Below, one piece after another: positions 39,930-50,361 of a stretch of DNA of 64,000 nucleotides. The number at the start of each line of letters is the position of its first letter. Positions within the stretch are counted from its first letter, which is position 1. The stretch is from positions 310,001 through 374,000 of the forward strand of contig NZ_CP011503.1 of NCBI RefSeq assembly GCF_001028665.1. The letters are read 5' to 3'. Under the pieces are notes generated by a model. It was not told the origin of the DNA. It was given only the letters and a program-made list of their open reading frames with translations, and made no database searches. The position numbers and the translations under genes are program-made. The DNA comes from Burkholderia pyrrocinia. Lineage in GTDB: Bacteria > Pseudomonadota > Gammaproteobacteria > Burkholderiales > Burkholderiaceae.

Positions 39930-41144
39930 TCAACGGGCCGACACGGGCCGGACGGCCGCGGCGGCGCGCTTCGCGCGTTCGCGGGCTTCGTCGACGGTCG
40001 CGCCGGTCGCCAGCGCGACGCCCATGCGCCGCTTCGCAAAACTTTCGGGTTTGCCGAACAGGCGCAGGTCGGCGCCCGGCACCGCGAGCGCGTCGCGCAC
40101 GCCTTCGAACGCGATCCCGCGCTCGTCGAGCCCGCCGTAGATCACGGCCGACGCGGCCGGCGTACCGAGCGCCGGATCAACCGGCAGCCCGAGAATCGCG
40201 CGCGCGTGCAGTTCGAATTCCGACTGGCGCTGCGACGCGAGCGTGACGAGGCCCGTGTCGTGCGGCCGCGGGCTCACCTCGGAGAACCACACGTCGTCGC
40301 CGCGCACGAACAGCTCGACGCCGAACAATCCGCGCCCGCCGAGCGCCTCGGTGACCTTGTGCGCGATCTCGCGCGACTTCTCGAGCGCCGCCGCGCTCAT
40401 CGGCTGCGGCTGCCACGACTCGACGTAGTCGCCCGCGACCTGCACGTGGCCGACCGGCTCGCAGAAGTAGGTGCGCGTGGCGAGCGTCGCCGGATCGACC
40501 GCGCGCACGGTCAGTTGCGTGATCTCGTATTCGAAATCGATGAAACCCTCGACGATCACGCGGCCGTGGTTCACGCGGCCCCCCGCCATCGCGTAATCCC
40601 ACGCGGGCTTCACGTCGGCTTCGGTCTTCACGACCGACTGCCCCTTGCCCGACGACGACATCACGGGCTTCACGACGCACGGCATGCCGATCTTCGCGAC
40701 CGCCGCGCTGAACGCGTCGAACGAATCCGCGAACGCATACGGCGACGTCGGCAGGCCGAGCTCCTCGGCCGCGAGCCGGCGGATTCCCTCGCGGTTCATC
40801 GTGAGCTGCGTCGCGCGTGCGGTCGGGATCACCTCGGCGAGGCCGGCCGCCTCGATCGCCGCGAGCGCGTCGGTCGCGATTGCCTCGATCTCCGGCACGA
40901 TCAGGTGCGGACGCTCGGCCTCGACGATCGCCCGCAGCGCGGCGGCGTCCGTCATGTCGATCACGTGCGCGCGATGCGCGACCTGGTGGCCCGGTGCGTC
41001 GGGATAGCGGTCGACCGCGATGACTTCTACGCCGAGCCGCTGCAACGCGATGATGACTTCCTTGCCGAGTTCGCCGGCGCCGAGCAGCATGACGCGCGTG
41101 GCCGAGGGCGAAAGCGGCGTACCGAGCCGCTGACCGATCTGCAT
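39930..41144 (-). CDS. purT: Formate-dependent phosphoribosylglycinamide formyltransferase 2
   Basis: ATP-grasp enzyme that formylates GAR with free formate and ATP, an alternative to PurN. 404 aa from [20 protein letters not shown], close to E. coli PurT. N-terminal [19 protein letters not shown], the ATP-binding [15 protein letters not shown] and [20 protein letters not shown] with metal-binding Glu are present. Together with purD in this window it covers consecutive GAR steps, though 27 kb apart. Confidence 0.97.
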   Translation of the reverse strand: MQIGQRLGTPLSPSATRVMLLGAGELGKEVIIALQRLGVEVIAVDRYPDAPGHQVAHRAHVIDMTDAAALRAIVEAERPHLIVPEIEAIATDALAAIEAAGLAEVIPTARATQLTMNREGIRRLAAEELGLPTSPYAFADSFDAFSAAVAKIGMPCVVKPVMSSSGKGQSVVKTEADVKPAWDYAMAGGRVNHGRVIVEGFIDFEYEITQLTVRAVDPATLATRTYFCEPVGHVQVAGDYVESWQPQPMSAAALEKSREIAHKVTEALGGRGLFGVELFVRGDDVWFSEVSPRPHDTGLVTLASQRQSEFELHARAILGLPVDPALGTPAASAVIYGGLDERGIAFEGVRDALAVPGADLRLFGKPESFAKRRMGVALATGATVDEARERAKRAAAAVRPVSAR

Positions 41145-41349
41145 GTGATTTCCCGCTTCTGGTGGAGGACGAAAACGGCTCCGATGTTAACACGCGCCAC
41201 GACGCCGGTTTGGCGCGTTTCGCCGCGCCGCTGCGCGCCGCTCGCGGGCAGGCTGCGAACGTTTTCACGCGCGAAGTGTCGGCTCGCCTGTCGCGGCGCG
41301 GGTGCGTTACTCTTACGCCTTGATCAGAATCCGATGAGGAACGAGGCTC

Positions 41350-41895
41350 ATGTCCCACCTGTCCGCGGCCGCACGCGCCCGCACCGGCCTGCTTCGCCCG
41401 TTGCGCGCGCCGCTCTGCGCGTTGACGCTTGCCACGCTTCTCGCCGCCTGCGCGATGCCGACCCACTCCGATTCCGCCGCCCCCGCGCCCGACCCGTACA
41501 ACCCGGCCGCCGTCCAGTTGCTCGACGACACGAGCTGGGAACTCACCAGCTGGCTGAACGCCGACGGCACGCAGCGCACGATCCCGCACGGCGACAACGG
41601 CGAGCCGATCAAGCTCGCGCTGTCGACCGATTCGGGCATCCGGCGCGCCAGCGGGTTCTCGGGCTGCAACCGCTACATGGGCACCTACGCGATCAAGAAC
41701 GGCCTGCTGAGCTTCGGGCCGCTCGCCGGCACGCGGATGGCGTGCCCGAATACGCTCGGCGGCCAGCTCGAACACGCGTACCTCGACGCGCTCGCCCACA
41801 TCGAGAAGACCGGCGTGCAGATGCGCGAGCCCAAGCAATTGCAGATCGTGACCAATGCCGGCGCAACGCTGACCTTCACGCACCGGAGCCCCTGA
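41350..41895 (+). CDS. META-domain (HslJ-like) lipoprotein
   Basis: 181 aa. A long n-region with hydrophobic helix ends at a lipobox TLLAACAMP. The META fold shows WELTSWLNADGT, ASGFSGCNRYMGTYAIKNG and LSFGPLAGTRMACPN, typical of HslJ-like proteins of the envelope. In E. coli HslJ is linked to novobiocin resistance and heat shock; that role is not evident here. Divergent from purT with a 205-bp gap. Precedes ftsK by 177 bp. Confidence 0.85.
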   Translation: MSHLSAAARARTGLLRPLRAPLCALTLATLLAACAMPTHSDSAAPAPDPYNPAAVQLLDDTSWELTSWLNADGTQRTIPHGDNGEPIKLALSTDSGIRRASGFSGCNRYMGTYAIKNGLLSFGPLAGTRMACPNTLGGQLEHAYLDALAHIEKTGVQMREPKQLQIVTNAGATLTFTHRSP

Positions 41896-42072
41896 TGCAC
41901 CGCGCGCGCGAAGGCCGGCCGACCGCCTTCGCGTTGCGCGTCGCGCGCGTGTGCCGGACGCACGCGCCACGCGGCGTGAAACGAATTCACGCCGCCTTAG
42001 AATCTTGTTCGCCGCCCGGTTAAACTCGGCGGGTCGCGCCCCGCGCGCCCCTCCCCACTCCTGTTTCAAAGC

Positions 42073-45000
42073 ATGCACACGGTTGTCTTCGGCTGGTTCG
42101 GCATCTCCGCCGTCTGGTTCCTCCTTCTCTTCTGGCGTCTCGTGCAGGCGATGCTGCCCGGCGGCGGCGGGCTCGCAGGCCGCGGCTCGATCCGCCTGTG
42201 GCTCGGCTTTGCCGCGGTGTTCGTCGCCAGCTGCACGCTGACGAGCCCGTTGTCGGGCCCCGACACGAACGCGCTCGGCCATGCGTTTTCCGCCGGCTTC
42301 GCCCATGTGCTCGGCCCGATCGGCACGCCGGTCGCGATGGTCGTGCTGTTCTTCGCCGGGCTGCCCTGGCTGACCGGCATCGGCTGGCGGCAGTTCTCCG
42401 CCTGGGTCGACACGTCGTTCGGCGTCAAGCTGTCGCGCGACGGCGGCGACGACGATGCGCGCGGTATCGCCGACCTGCCGCGCAGCGCGCTGCATCGCGA
42501 CGACGACATCGTGCAGCCGACCACCGCGCATACCGTCAACTCGATGGCGCCGCGCCAGAACGGCCGGTATTCGCGCCCGACGCTGTGGAAACCCGACCCG
42601 CAGGCGCGGCCGAAGCCGCGCAGCAAGACGCCCCCGCGTCCGAACGCGGAACCCGTCGCGCCGTCGGGCTGGCTGAAGCCGACCGCGACCGGTCGCAGCA
42701 TGCCGGCGCCGCCCGCGCCGATCCCGACCAGCGCGATGCCGCCGCCGACAACCGGCAGCACCGCAAGCCTCGCGCGCGCGGCGGCAAACTCGCAAGTACC
42801 GCGCCCCGATCCCGCCCCGCTGCCGGTCGGATTCGAACCGGTCCGGCCGCGGCCGACGGCCGCACGACCGGCCACCGCTGCGTTGAAGCCGACCGCTCCG
42901 CGCGCCACGGTCGCGCCGCGGCCGGCCAGTGCGCCGCCGCCGCGCCCGCCTGTGCGACCGGTCGCGGGAACCGGCACTGCCGGCCTGCCGCCGGACACCG
43001 CACGACGCCGCCCGGCGCAGCAAACGCCGACGCGCGCGCCGCTCTATGCATGGACGGAAAAGCCCGCCGCACCGATCACGCCGGCGCCGAGCGTTCACGA
43101 CACGCTGCGCTCGATCGAGGCCAGCACCGCGCAATGGGCCACGCTCGGCAGTGCGCAGTCGGCCGATGCCGGGCACGCGGCGGCAGCAGGCGCAACCGTG
43201 GCTGGTGTGGCTGCGGCAGCCGGCAGTGTTGCCGCACCGGTGTCGGCGGCCGTGTCGAACGGGTTCGTCTCCGCGACGCACGGCGTCGCGGCCCATGACG
43301 CCAGCGCCCCGGTCGAGCGCGATGCGGCCGCCTACGACGACGACACGCCGATCGCGCTGGATGCGTTCATGCCGGCAGAGTCCGGCATGACGCATGCTTC
43401 GGTTGCCGATACGGGCCCCACGACGTTCGACGACTTCGTCCCGCAGACGCTGCCGGATAGCGGCATCGACAATGCCGCGTTTTCGCATCACGGCGCCCTC
43501 GAGATCCGGCACGCCGACGATGCGCCCGCCGCGCCGTCGTTCGGGATCGCACCCGCGCCGTCGTTCGACGCGCCGATCGACCTCGCTCCGTGGGAAAAAC
43601 TCGCCAGCCAGCCGGTTTCCGCGTTCGACGTATCGCTGACGGACTCGACGGAATCGGAGCCGGCCAATGCAGCCTCTACGCAACCGCAAGACGAGGCGGT
43701 TCGCGACATCGCTGCAAGCAAACCGGTTGCGTCAGCCGATACCGATGACAAGCACGGAGCGCAACCGGCGCCTGCGATCGATCGCCTTGCACCCGCCGAT
43801 GCGCCGCAGAGCGTCGCCGATGCTCACGCCGACGTCGAATCCGCCGGGGGGATCGCTCCGTTTGCGGCCCTCCCCGCTTCGTCGATCGCCGAAACATCGA
43901 CGCGCGCCATTTCCGACGCCGTGCCGCTTGCGGCAGCGTCGGCACTGACTGCATCGCGTATTGAAACGGAAGCCGCCGAGCCGAAAGCGGCAGAGCGTGC
44001 CGCGCCGCTGCCGGCAATCGCACAGGGTGCCGCGCCCGCGACAGAGTGGACGCGGACGCCGTCGATTCCGCCGACGGTGCAACCTGCAACGACAAATACG
44101 GCCGTCTCCTCGGAATTGCCGAAATCCCAGGCAGCTCAACCGTTTGCCGCAGCACCGACGGCTTCGGCCGCCGCTACGTCGCCGCTCGGCGGCGCTGCCC
44201 ACGGTTCTGCCGCGCAGGCACCTGCATTCGCATCGAGCATTGCGCCCGACACTGCTGTGGCTTCACCGGCTGGCGTAACCGGCACGGCATCCGCTTCGCT
44301 TTCGCAGCCGACCGCATCGGCATCGACCGTTGCGCCGGCCGCATCGACTTCCCTGGTCGGCGTAGCTGGCACTTCATCCGCTTCGCCTTCGCAACCGGCC
44401 GCAGCGGCGTCGACCGTTGCATCGGTCGCTTCGACTTCCCCGGCCGGCGTAACCGGCACGGCATCCGCGTCGCCTTGGCAACCGGCCGCATCGGTACCGA
44501 CCGTTGCACCGGCCGCTTCGACGGCGCCGGTCGGCGTTACAGGCGCGACTTACGGTTCACTCCCCCGCGCATCGACCGTCGCGCACGCCGCGACACCGTC
44601 GACGACCGGCGCGTCGGGTTCGACATCCGGTTCGACGACGCAAACGCCCGCACCGGCGGCGACACCTGTGACCGCTCCCGCGACGCCTGTGCATTTCGCG
44701 TCCGGCTCGATCGCTGCGCAGCCTTTCGCACCCGCATCGACTCTCTCGGCCAACACGGCAACCTCGTCGACCGGCACGACATTCGGCGGATCCGGCACAA
44801 CCACATCGCAGCCGGCGGCCAGCCTGCCTGTTCCGCCAGCCGCTCCCGTGGTAACGACACCGACGGCCAGCGCCATCGCCCCGACGACCACTGCAGCAGC
44901 GGTTCCGGCTCAACCGGTCGCAGGCTCGCCTGTCACCGCGACCGGATCGCTGGCGCCCATCGCGGCAACAACCGCGACGCAGCCGCTGCCGATCGCATCG

Positions 45001-46812
45001 GCGCCTGCCGCAACCGCAACCGCGACGTTCGCAACGCCGCCCGCCCCTGCCGCATCGTCGGCGAGCTGGTCGGCGCCGAATCTATCCGCAACACCGGTTG
45101 CCGCATCGATCGCAGCACCGCAGCCGGCAGCAACCGTGCCCGGCACCGGCCTGCCCGCGCCGGCGACAGTCGCTGCCGTGCCGACGATCCCCGTTGCCGC
45201 ACCCATCGGCGCAATCGCCGCCGTGGCAACCGAACCGGCCGCGCCGGCCGCAGCCGAAACACCCGCCGCCCCCGACACCCCCGCGCGCCAGCCGCGCCCG
45301 AACGCATTCGAATTCCACGCGCCCGCGTCGTTCAACGTCGAACTGCCGACGCTCGACCTGCTCGAGCCCGCGTCCGACGACGTCGAAATGATCACCGAGG
45401 AACACCTCGCGCAGACGGCCCAGGTGATCGAACAGCGGCTGCAGGAATTCAAGGTGCCGGTGACGGTCGTCGGCGCGTCGGCCGGCCCCGTGATCACGCG
45501 CTTCGAGATCGAACCCGCGCTCGGCGTGCGCGGCAGCCAGATCGTCGGCCTGATGAAGGACCTGTCGCGCGGCCTCGGCCTCACGTCGATCCGCGTCGTC
45601 GAGACGATTCCCGGCAAGACCTGCATGGGCCTCGAACTGCCGAACGCAAAGCGCCAGATGATCCGCCTGTCGGAAATCCTTGCCGCGCGCGAGTACCAGC
45701 ATTCGCCGTCGCAGTTGACGATCGCGATGGGCAAGGACATCACGGGCCGCCCGGTCGTCACCGATCTCGCGAAGGCGCCGCACATGCTCGTCGCGGGCAC
45801 GACGGGCTCGGGCAAATCGGTCGCGATCAACGCGATGATCCTGTCGCTGCTGTACAAGGCGACGCCCGAGGACGTGCGGCTCATCATGATCGACCCGAAG
45901 ATGCTCGAGCTGTCGGTCTACGAAGGCATCCCGCACCTGCTCGCGCCGGTCGTCACCGACATGAAGCTCGCGGCGAACGCGCTGAACTGGTGCGTCGGCG
46001 AAATGGAAAAGCGCTACCGGCTGATGTCGGCCGTCGGCGTGCGCAACCTCGCGGGCTTCAACCAGAAGATCCGCGACGCGGAAGCGAAGGAAAAGAAGAT
46101 CGGCAACCCGTTCTCGCTGACGCCCGAGGATCCCGAGCCGCTGTCGAAGCTGCCGCTGATCGTCGTCGTGATCGACGAGCTGGCCGACCTGATGATGGTC
46201 GCCGGCAAGAAGATCGAGGAGCTGATCGCGCGCCTCGCGCAGAAGGCGCGCGCGGCCGGCATCCACCTGATCCTCGCGACGCAGCGTCCGTCCGTCGACG
46301 TGATCACGGGCCTGATCAAGGCGAACATCCCGACGCGCGTCGCGTTCCAGGTGTCGTCGAAGATCGATTCGCGCACGATCCTCGACCAGATGGGCGCCGA
46401 ATCGCTGCTCGGGATGGGCGACATGCTGTTCCTGCCGCCGGGCACCGGTTATCCGCAGCGCGTGCACGGCGCGTTCGTCGCCGACGAGGAAGTGCACCGG
46501 ATCGTCGAGTACCTGAAGCAGTTCGGCGAGCCGCAGTACGAGGAAGGGATTCTCGACGGCCCGGCCGCCGACGGCGCGACGCAGGACCTGTTCGGCGAAG
46601 CGCCGGACGCGGAAGCCGATCCGCTGTACGACGAAGCGGTCGCGTTCGTCGTGCGCACGCGGCGCGCGTCGATCTCGTCGGTGCAGCGGCAGTTGCGCAT
46701 CGGCTACAACCGCGCGGCGCGCCTCGTCGAACAGATGGAGGCGGCCGGGCTCGTGTCGGCGATGGGTATCAACGGCAGCCGCGAAGTGCTCGTGCCGGCA
46801 GCGGCCGACTGA
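42073..46812 (+). CDS. ftsK: DNA translocase FtsK with a giant disordered linker
   Basis: Septal DNA pump and chromosome-dimer resolution activator. 1579 aa, about twice the more usual betaproteobacterial length. The membrane part is short (about 3 helices in residues 1-120). About 970 residues of Ala/Pro/Thr/Ser-rich linker follow (roughly 130-1090) with tandem 29-aa units. The motor then has Walker A GTTGSGKS (1242-1249), Walker B VVIDELAD (Asp1368) and the RecA-like core to about 1500. A C-terminal winged-helix gamma domain ([20 protein letters not shown]) ends the protein and reads KOPS/XerD. Codon use in the linker is less GC-ending than in the motor. Confidence 0.95.
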   Translation: MHTVVFGWFGISAVWFLLLFWRLVQAMLPGGGGLAGRGSIRLWLGFAAVFVASCTLTSPLSGPDTNALGHAFSAGFAHVLGPIGTPVAMVVLFFAGLPWLTGIGWRQFSAWVDTSFGVKLSRDGGDDDARGIADLPRSALHRDDDIVQPTTAHTVNSMAPRQNGRYSRPTLWKPDPQARPKPRSKTPPRPNAEPVAPSGWLKPTATGRSMPAPPAPIPTSAMPPPTTGSTASLARAAANSQVPRPDPAPLPVGFEPVRPRPTAARPATAALKPTAPRATVAPRPASAPPPRPPVRPVAGTGTAGLPPDTARRRPAQQTPTRAPLYAWTEKPAAPITPAPSVHDTLRSIEASTAQWATLGSAQSADAGHAAAAGATVAGVAAAAGSVAAPVSAAVSNGFVSATHGVAAHDASAPVERDAAAYDDDTPIALDAFMPAESGMTHASVADTGPTTFDDFVPQTLPDSGIDNAAFSHHGALEIRHADDAPAAPSFGIAPAPSFDAPIDLAPWEKLASQPVSAFDVSLTDSTESEPANAASTQPQDEAVRDIAASKPVASADTDDKHGAQPAPAIDRLAPADAPQSVADAHADVESAGGIAPFAALPASSIAETSTRAISDAVPLAAASALTASRIETEAAEPKAAERAAPLPAIAQGAAPATEWTRTPSIPPTVQPATTNTAVSSELPKSQAAQPFAAAPTASAAATSPLGGAAHGSAAQAPAFASSIAPDTAVASPAGVTGTASASLSQPTASASTVAPAASTSLVGVAGTSSASPSQPAAAASTVASVASTSPAGVTGTASASPWQPAASVPTVAPAASTAPVGVTGATYGSLPRASTVAHAATPSTTGASGSTSGSTTQTPAPAATPVTAPATPVHFASGSIAAQPFAPASTLSANTATSSTGTTFGGSGTTTSQPAASLPVPPAAPVVTTPTASAIAPTTTAAAVPAQPVAGSPVTATGSLAPIAATTATQPLPIASAPAATATATFATPPAPAASSASWSAPNLSATPVAASIAAPQPAATVPGTGLPAPATVAAVPTIPVAAPIGAIAAVATEPAAPAAAETPAAPDTPARQPRPNAFEFHAPASFNVELPTLDLLEPASDDVEMITEEHLAQTAQVIEQRLQEFKVPVTVVGASAGPVITRFEIEPALGVRGSQIVGLMKDLSRGLGLTSIRVVETIPGKTCMGLELPNAKRQMIRLSEILAAREYQHSPSQLTIAMGKDITGRPVVTDLAKAPHMLVAGTTGSGKSVAINAMILSLLYKATPEDVRLIMIDPKMLELSVYEGIPHLLAPVVTDMKLAANALNWCVGEMEKRYRLMSAVGVRNLAGFNQKIRDAEAKEKKIGNPFSLTPEDPEPLSKLPLIVVVIDELADLMMVAGKKIEELIARLAQKARAAGIHLILATQRPSVDVITGLIKANIPTRVAFQVSSKIDSRTILDQMGAESLLGMGDMLFLPPGTGYPQRVHGAFVADEEVHRIVEYLKQFGEPQYEEGILDGPAADGATQDLFGEAPDAEADPLYDEAVAFVVRTRRASISSVQRQLRIGYNRAARLVEQMEAAGLVSAMGINGSREVLVPAAAD
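44263..44559 (+). repeat. 87-bp (29-aa) tandem repeats in the FtsK linker
   Basis: Three units of 87 bp (44263-44349, 44350-44436, 44437-44523), then a partial unit to about 44559. Units read like [20 protein letters not shown] then STVAPAAST, e.g. [20 protein letters not shown] in unit 2. Identity is high but not perfect. They lie inside a Pro/Ala/Thr linker, are in frame, and may vary in number between strains. Confidence 0.85.
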
Positions 46813-46877
46813 GCAAGGCGGCCGGCCTGCCGCCATCAACCGAGGCGGACGCACCGGAAAACCGGTCGCCCCGAAAC

Positions 46878-46909
46878 ACCAAGGGCGCTGCATCCGCAGC
46901 GCCCTTGGT
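46878..46909. terminator. Bidirectional terminator between ftsK and lactonase
   Basis: Perfect 14-bp stem ACCAAGGGCGCTGC/GCAGCGCCCTTGGT with ATCC loop. Ends 4 bp before the lactonase stop. It lacks a long T tract on either side, so strength is uncertain. Confidence 0.6.
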
Positions 46910-46912
46910 CAT

Positions 46913-48157
46913 TTACAGCACCGGCACCAGCTTGAAGTCGACCGGCTTGCCGACCGCAACCTTCTGCGGATTCGCGCCGAGCTGCCCCGTTTCGACATCG
47001 CGGCTGAACACGTAGAACGTATCGCTGTCCTGGTTGCCGACGATCAGCCACTTGCCGGTCGGATCGATCAGGAACTCGCGCGGCGTCTTGCCGAGGCTCG
47101 ACTGGCGGCCGACGTGCTTCAGCCGGCCGTCGGCCTGGTTCACCGCGTAGATCACGATGTCGTTCGCGTCGCCGCGGTTGCTCGCGTACAGGAAGCGGCC
47201 GTCCGGCGACAGGTGGATCGCGCCGCCGCCGATCTTGCCCTTGAAGCCCGGCGCCGTCATCGGCAGCGTCTCGACCGGCGTCAGCTTGCCGTCACGGTAG
47301 CCGAGCACCTCGACCGACGCATTGAGCTCGCTCGTCACGTACGCGAACCGGCCGTCGGCGCTGAACACCATATGACGCGGCCCCGAACCGGCCTTCGCCG
47401 GCGTGTAGCGCGAGTCGGTCGGGCCGATCAGCCCGCGGCTGCCGTCCACCGTATAGCGGTAGCCATAGATCTTGTCCGCGCCGAGATCCTGCACGAACAG
47501 GTAACGGCCGTCCGGCGAAAACACGGTCGAGTGCACGTGCGCGCCGTCCTGGCGGCCCTTCACGGGCCCCGTGCCTTCATGGTGCACGGTCAGCACGGCC
47601 TGGCCGACCGCGCCGTCGTCGCGCAGCGGAAACACCGCGAAGCTGCCGCCCGGATCCGCCGCGACCGAATAGTTGGCCGTCACGAGGTACTTGCCGTCCG
47701 GCGACAGCGCGAGGTAGCAAGGATCGTTCCCTTCCGACGACACGCGGTCGATGAAGGTCAGCGCACCCGTCTTCGCGTCGAAGCGGAACGCGCTGACGCC
47801 GCCGCGTTGCGTCGCCGGCCCGTCGTCGCCGGGCAGTTCGTTGACCGCGTAGACGGTGCGACCGTCGCGGCTCGGCAACAGATAGGACGGATTCACGGTC
47901 TTCGCCGACGATACCGGCGCGACGCTGCCGGTTTTCGTATCGAAGCGGTAAACATAGATCCCGTCGCTGCCGCCGCCCGTATAGGTGCCGACGAGCAGGT
48001 TGTAGACGCCGTCGGCCGGGACGGGCGATTGCTGCGCAAATGCGTGGGTCGCGGAAAGGGAGAGCACGATCGCGAAACCTTTCATCCAGTGAGCGAGCCT
48101 AAGCGGGAACCCTCGTGTCGAAGCGCGTGCGTCATGCTCGCGTAAACGGTTGGGCAT
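46913..48157 (-). CDS. Lactonase-family beta-propeller protein (6-phosphogluconolactonase-like), exported
   Basis: 414 aa from MPNRLREHDARASTRGFPLR, a long n-region before MKGFAIVLSLSATHAFAQQ. AAGGAGG lies 6 nt upstream of this ATG, so it is a better start than the internal MKG. The mature part is a seven-bladed propeller with repeated (L)SPDGRFLYASNRGD-like blades, e.g. HVHSTVFSPDGRYLFVQDLG. YkgB/Pgl-type proteins hydrolyse sugar lactones. The signal peptide suggests a periplasmic protein, so the pathway substrate is unclear. Confidence 0.85.
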   Translation of the reverse strand: MPNRLREHDARASTRGFPLRLAHWMKGFAIVLSLSATHAFAQQSPVPADGVYNLLVGTYTGGGSDGIYVYRFDTKTGSVAPVSSAKTVNPSYLLPSRDGRTVYAVNELPGDDGPATQRGGVSAFRFDAKTGALTFIDRVSSEGNDPCYLALSPDGKYLVTANYSVAADPGGSFAVFPLRDDGAVGQAVLTVHHEGTGPVKGRQDGAHVHSTVFSPDGRYLFVQDLGADKIYGYRYTVDGSRGLIGPTDSRYTPAKAGSGPRHMVFSADGRFAYVTSELNASVEVLGYRDGKLTPVETLPMTAPGFKGKIGGGAIHLSPDGRFLYASNRGDANDIVIYAVNQADGRLKHVGRQSSLGKTPREFLIDPTGKWLIVGNQDSDTFYVFSRDVETGQLGANPQKVAVGKPVDFKLVPVL

Positions 48158-48320
48158 TGAATCCTCCTTGCATCGAGTCGCTTCAAGTGTTGAGATAGGA
48201 CGAAACGCCGGCCGTTCATGCGCTCCGCCGCCCGGCCGAGTATACGGGGCACGACACCGGCACGTGAAGCCCGGGCGCCGCCGTCCGCATTGTGAACTCG
48301 AAACCAAGGATCGCCTGCCC

Positions 48321-50150
48321 ATGCCCGCCCTGATCGAAGACTACGCCCTCGTCGGCGACGGCCACACCGCCGCGCTGATCGCAAAAGACGGCTCCGTCGA
48401 CTGGCTGTGCTGGCCCCGCTTCGATTCGGGCGCCTGCTTCGCGGCGCTCGTCGGCACGCCCGAGCACGGCCGCTGGCTGCTCGCACCGGCCGCCGACGCC
48501 GCGATCACGCACACGACCCGCCGCTATCGCGGCGACACGCTGATTCTCGAAACCGATTACGAAAGCGCCGACGGCGCCGTCACCGTGATCGACTTCATGC
48601 CGCCCGGCAACGGCTGGTCCGAACTCGTGCGGATCGTCGTCGGCCGCCACGGCACGATGAAGATGCGCATGGAGCTCGTGTTGCGCTTCGACTACGGCTT
48701 CTCGATCCCGTGGGTCACGCAACTGACCCGCGAGGACGGGATGAAGGCGATCGCCGGCCCCGACACCGTCGTGCTGCGCACGCCGGTGCCACTGACCGGC
48801 AAGAATCTTCATACGCTCGCGGAATTCACGGTGAGCGCCGACGAGCGCGTGCCGTTCTCGCTCAGCTATGCGGCATCGCACCTGCGGCTGCCGCCCGCGC
48901 GCGATCCGCTGTCGATGCTCGCGCGCACCGAGAACTACTGGCTCGAATGGTCGGGCCGCTGCCAGGTGCAGGGTCGCTACGCGGCCGCCGTGCGCCGTTC
49001 GCTGATCACGCTGAAGGCGCTCGCATACGAGCCGACCGGCGGCATCGTCGCGGCGCCGACCACGTCGCTGCCCGAGAAGATCGGCGGCAACCGCAACTGG
49101 GACTACCGCTACTGCTGGCTGCGCGACGCGACGATCACGCTGCTCGCGCTGATGCGCGGCGGCCACTACGACGAGGCGCGCGCGTGGCGCACGTGGCTCG
49201 GCCGCGTGATGGCCGGTTCGCCCGAGCAGATCCAGATCATGTACGGGATCGCCGGCGAACGCCGGCTGCCGGAAATGGAGCTCGACTGGCTGCCCGGCTA
49301 TCAGGACTCGAAGCCGGTACGCATCGGCAACGGCGCCGCGAACCAGCTCCAGCTCGACGTGTTCGGCGAGGTGATGGCCGCGCTGCACCTCGCGCGCGTG
49401 GGCGGCCTGCAGGCCGACGACACGGTCTGGTCCGTGCAGTGCGCGCTGCTCGACCATCTCGAGAAGATCTGGCGGGAACCCGACGAGGGGATCTGGGAAA
49501 CCCGCGGCGGCCGTCGCCATTTCACGTTCTCGAAGGTGATGGCGTGGGTCGCGTTCGACCGCGCGATCAAGTCGGCGGAGATGTTCCGGCTGCCCGGCTC
49601 GCTCGACCGCTGGCGCGCGCTGCGCGAGCAGATCCATGCCGACGTGTGCGACAACGCGTGGCACGAAGGCAAGCAGGCGTTCGCGCAGAGCTACGGCAGC
49701 GACGAGCTCGACGCGAGCGTGCTGCTGATGCCGCTGCTCGGCTTCCTGCCGCCGGAAGACCCGCGCATCGTCGGCACCGTCGACGCGATCGAGCGGGAAT
49801 TGCTGCACGACGGCCTCGTGATGCGCTACCGCACGACCGACTACGACGACGGCCTGCCGCCCGGCGAAGGCACGTTTCTCGCGTGCAGCTTCTGGCTGGT
49901 CGACAACTACGCGCTGCTCGGCCGGATCGACGACGCGCACCGCCTGTTCAGCCGGCTGCTCTCGCTGTCGAACGATCTCGGGCTGCTCGCGGAGGAGTAC
50001 GATCCGGTCGCCGGGCGGCTCGTCGGCAATTTCCCGCAGGCGTTCTCGCACGTGGCGCTCGTGCATACCGCGATGAACCTGATGCACCACGAAGACGCGA
50101 TGGCACGCGCGGCCGGCCAGCCCGCGCCGGCGATGGCCACGGGGCACTGA
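48321..50150 (+). CDS. Glycoside hydrolase family 15 protein (trehalase/glucoamylase-like)
   Basis: 609 aa from MPALIEDYALVGDGHTAALI, typical of bacterial GH15 proteins. An N-terminal domain (VDWLCWPRFDSGACFAALVG) is followed by the (alpha/alpha)6 catalytic domain with GGNRNWDYRYCWLRDATIT and PGYQDSKPVRIGNGAANQLQ. The catalytic acids were not pinned down. Many such proteins hydrolyse alpha-glucans or trehalose. It is divergent from the lactonase by 163 bp. No signal peptide; cytoplasmic. Confidence 0.9.
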   Translation: MPALIEDYALVGDGHTAALIAKDGSVDWLCWPRFDSGACFAALVGTPEHGRWLLAPAADAAITHTTRRYRGDTLILETDYESADGAVTVIDFMPPGNGWSELVRIVVGRHGTMKMRMELVLRFDYGFSIPWVTQLTREDGMKAIAGPDTVVLRTPVPLTGKNLHTLAEFTVSADERVPFSLSYAASHLRLPPARDPLSMLARTENYWLEWSGRCQVQGRYAAAVRRSLITLKALAYEPTGGIVAAPTTSLPEKIGGNRNWDYRYCWLRDATITLLALMRGGHYDEARAWRTWLGRVMAGSPEQIQIMYGIAGERRLPEMELDWLPGYQDSKPVRIGNGAANQLQLDVFGEVMAALHLARVGGLQADDTVWSVQCALLDHLEKIWREPDEGIWETRGGRRHFTFSKVMAWVAFDRAIKSAEMFRLPGSLDRWRALREQIHADVCDNAWHEGKQAFAQSYGSDELDASVLLMPLLGFLPPEDPRIVGTVDAIERELLHDGLVMRYRTTDYDDGLPPGEGTFLACSFWLVDNYALLGRIDDAHRLFSRLLSLSNDLGLLAEEYDPVAGRLVGNFPQAFSHVALVHTAMNLMHHEDAMARAAGQPAPAMATGH

Positions 50151-50214
50151 ACGGGGCACGGGCGGCTTGTTCAGAGAACGTCAAATCGCAAAATTTTGAT
50201 GAAAAATCGGGGAA

Positions 50215-50281
50215 ATGTTGCATTGCACCACCCATCGTTGTCCGATATGATCGACGCGATTGTCCGGCCGCAGTGCAACAT
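50215..50281. promoter_or_regulatory. Inverted repeat ATGTTGCAYTG flanking the phaZ promoter
   Basis: Left arm ATGTTGCATTG (50215-50225) overlaps the -35; right arm CAGTGCAACAT (50271-50281) lies about 20 bp after the -10. They are inverted with a single mismatch. TGC-rich arms are suggestive of a PhaR-type PHA regulator or another repressor, but this is inference. Confidence 0.5.
50223..50251 (+). promoter_or_regulatory. Sigma-70-like promoter of phaZ (TTGCAC-17-TATGAT)
   Basis: TTGCAC (50223-50228) and TATGAT (50246-50251) are separated by 17 bp, 111 bp before the phaZ ATG. Upstream is an AT-rich segment containing the palindrome CAAAATTTTG (50189-50198). It is the best -35/-10 pair I could see in the window. 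Confidence 0.6.
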
Positions 50282-50361
50282 GGCCGGCCGCTGACCCCCA
50301 CGGCACGCCGCGACGCCCCACGCCGCCCTTGCGCACCGTCCCCCACGCGGGAGTAGTCTGC

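Noticed and set aside
45082..46893. 603-codon minus-strand frame opposite the FtsK motor
   Set aside because: Mirror of highly conserved FtsK codons, no domain of its own.
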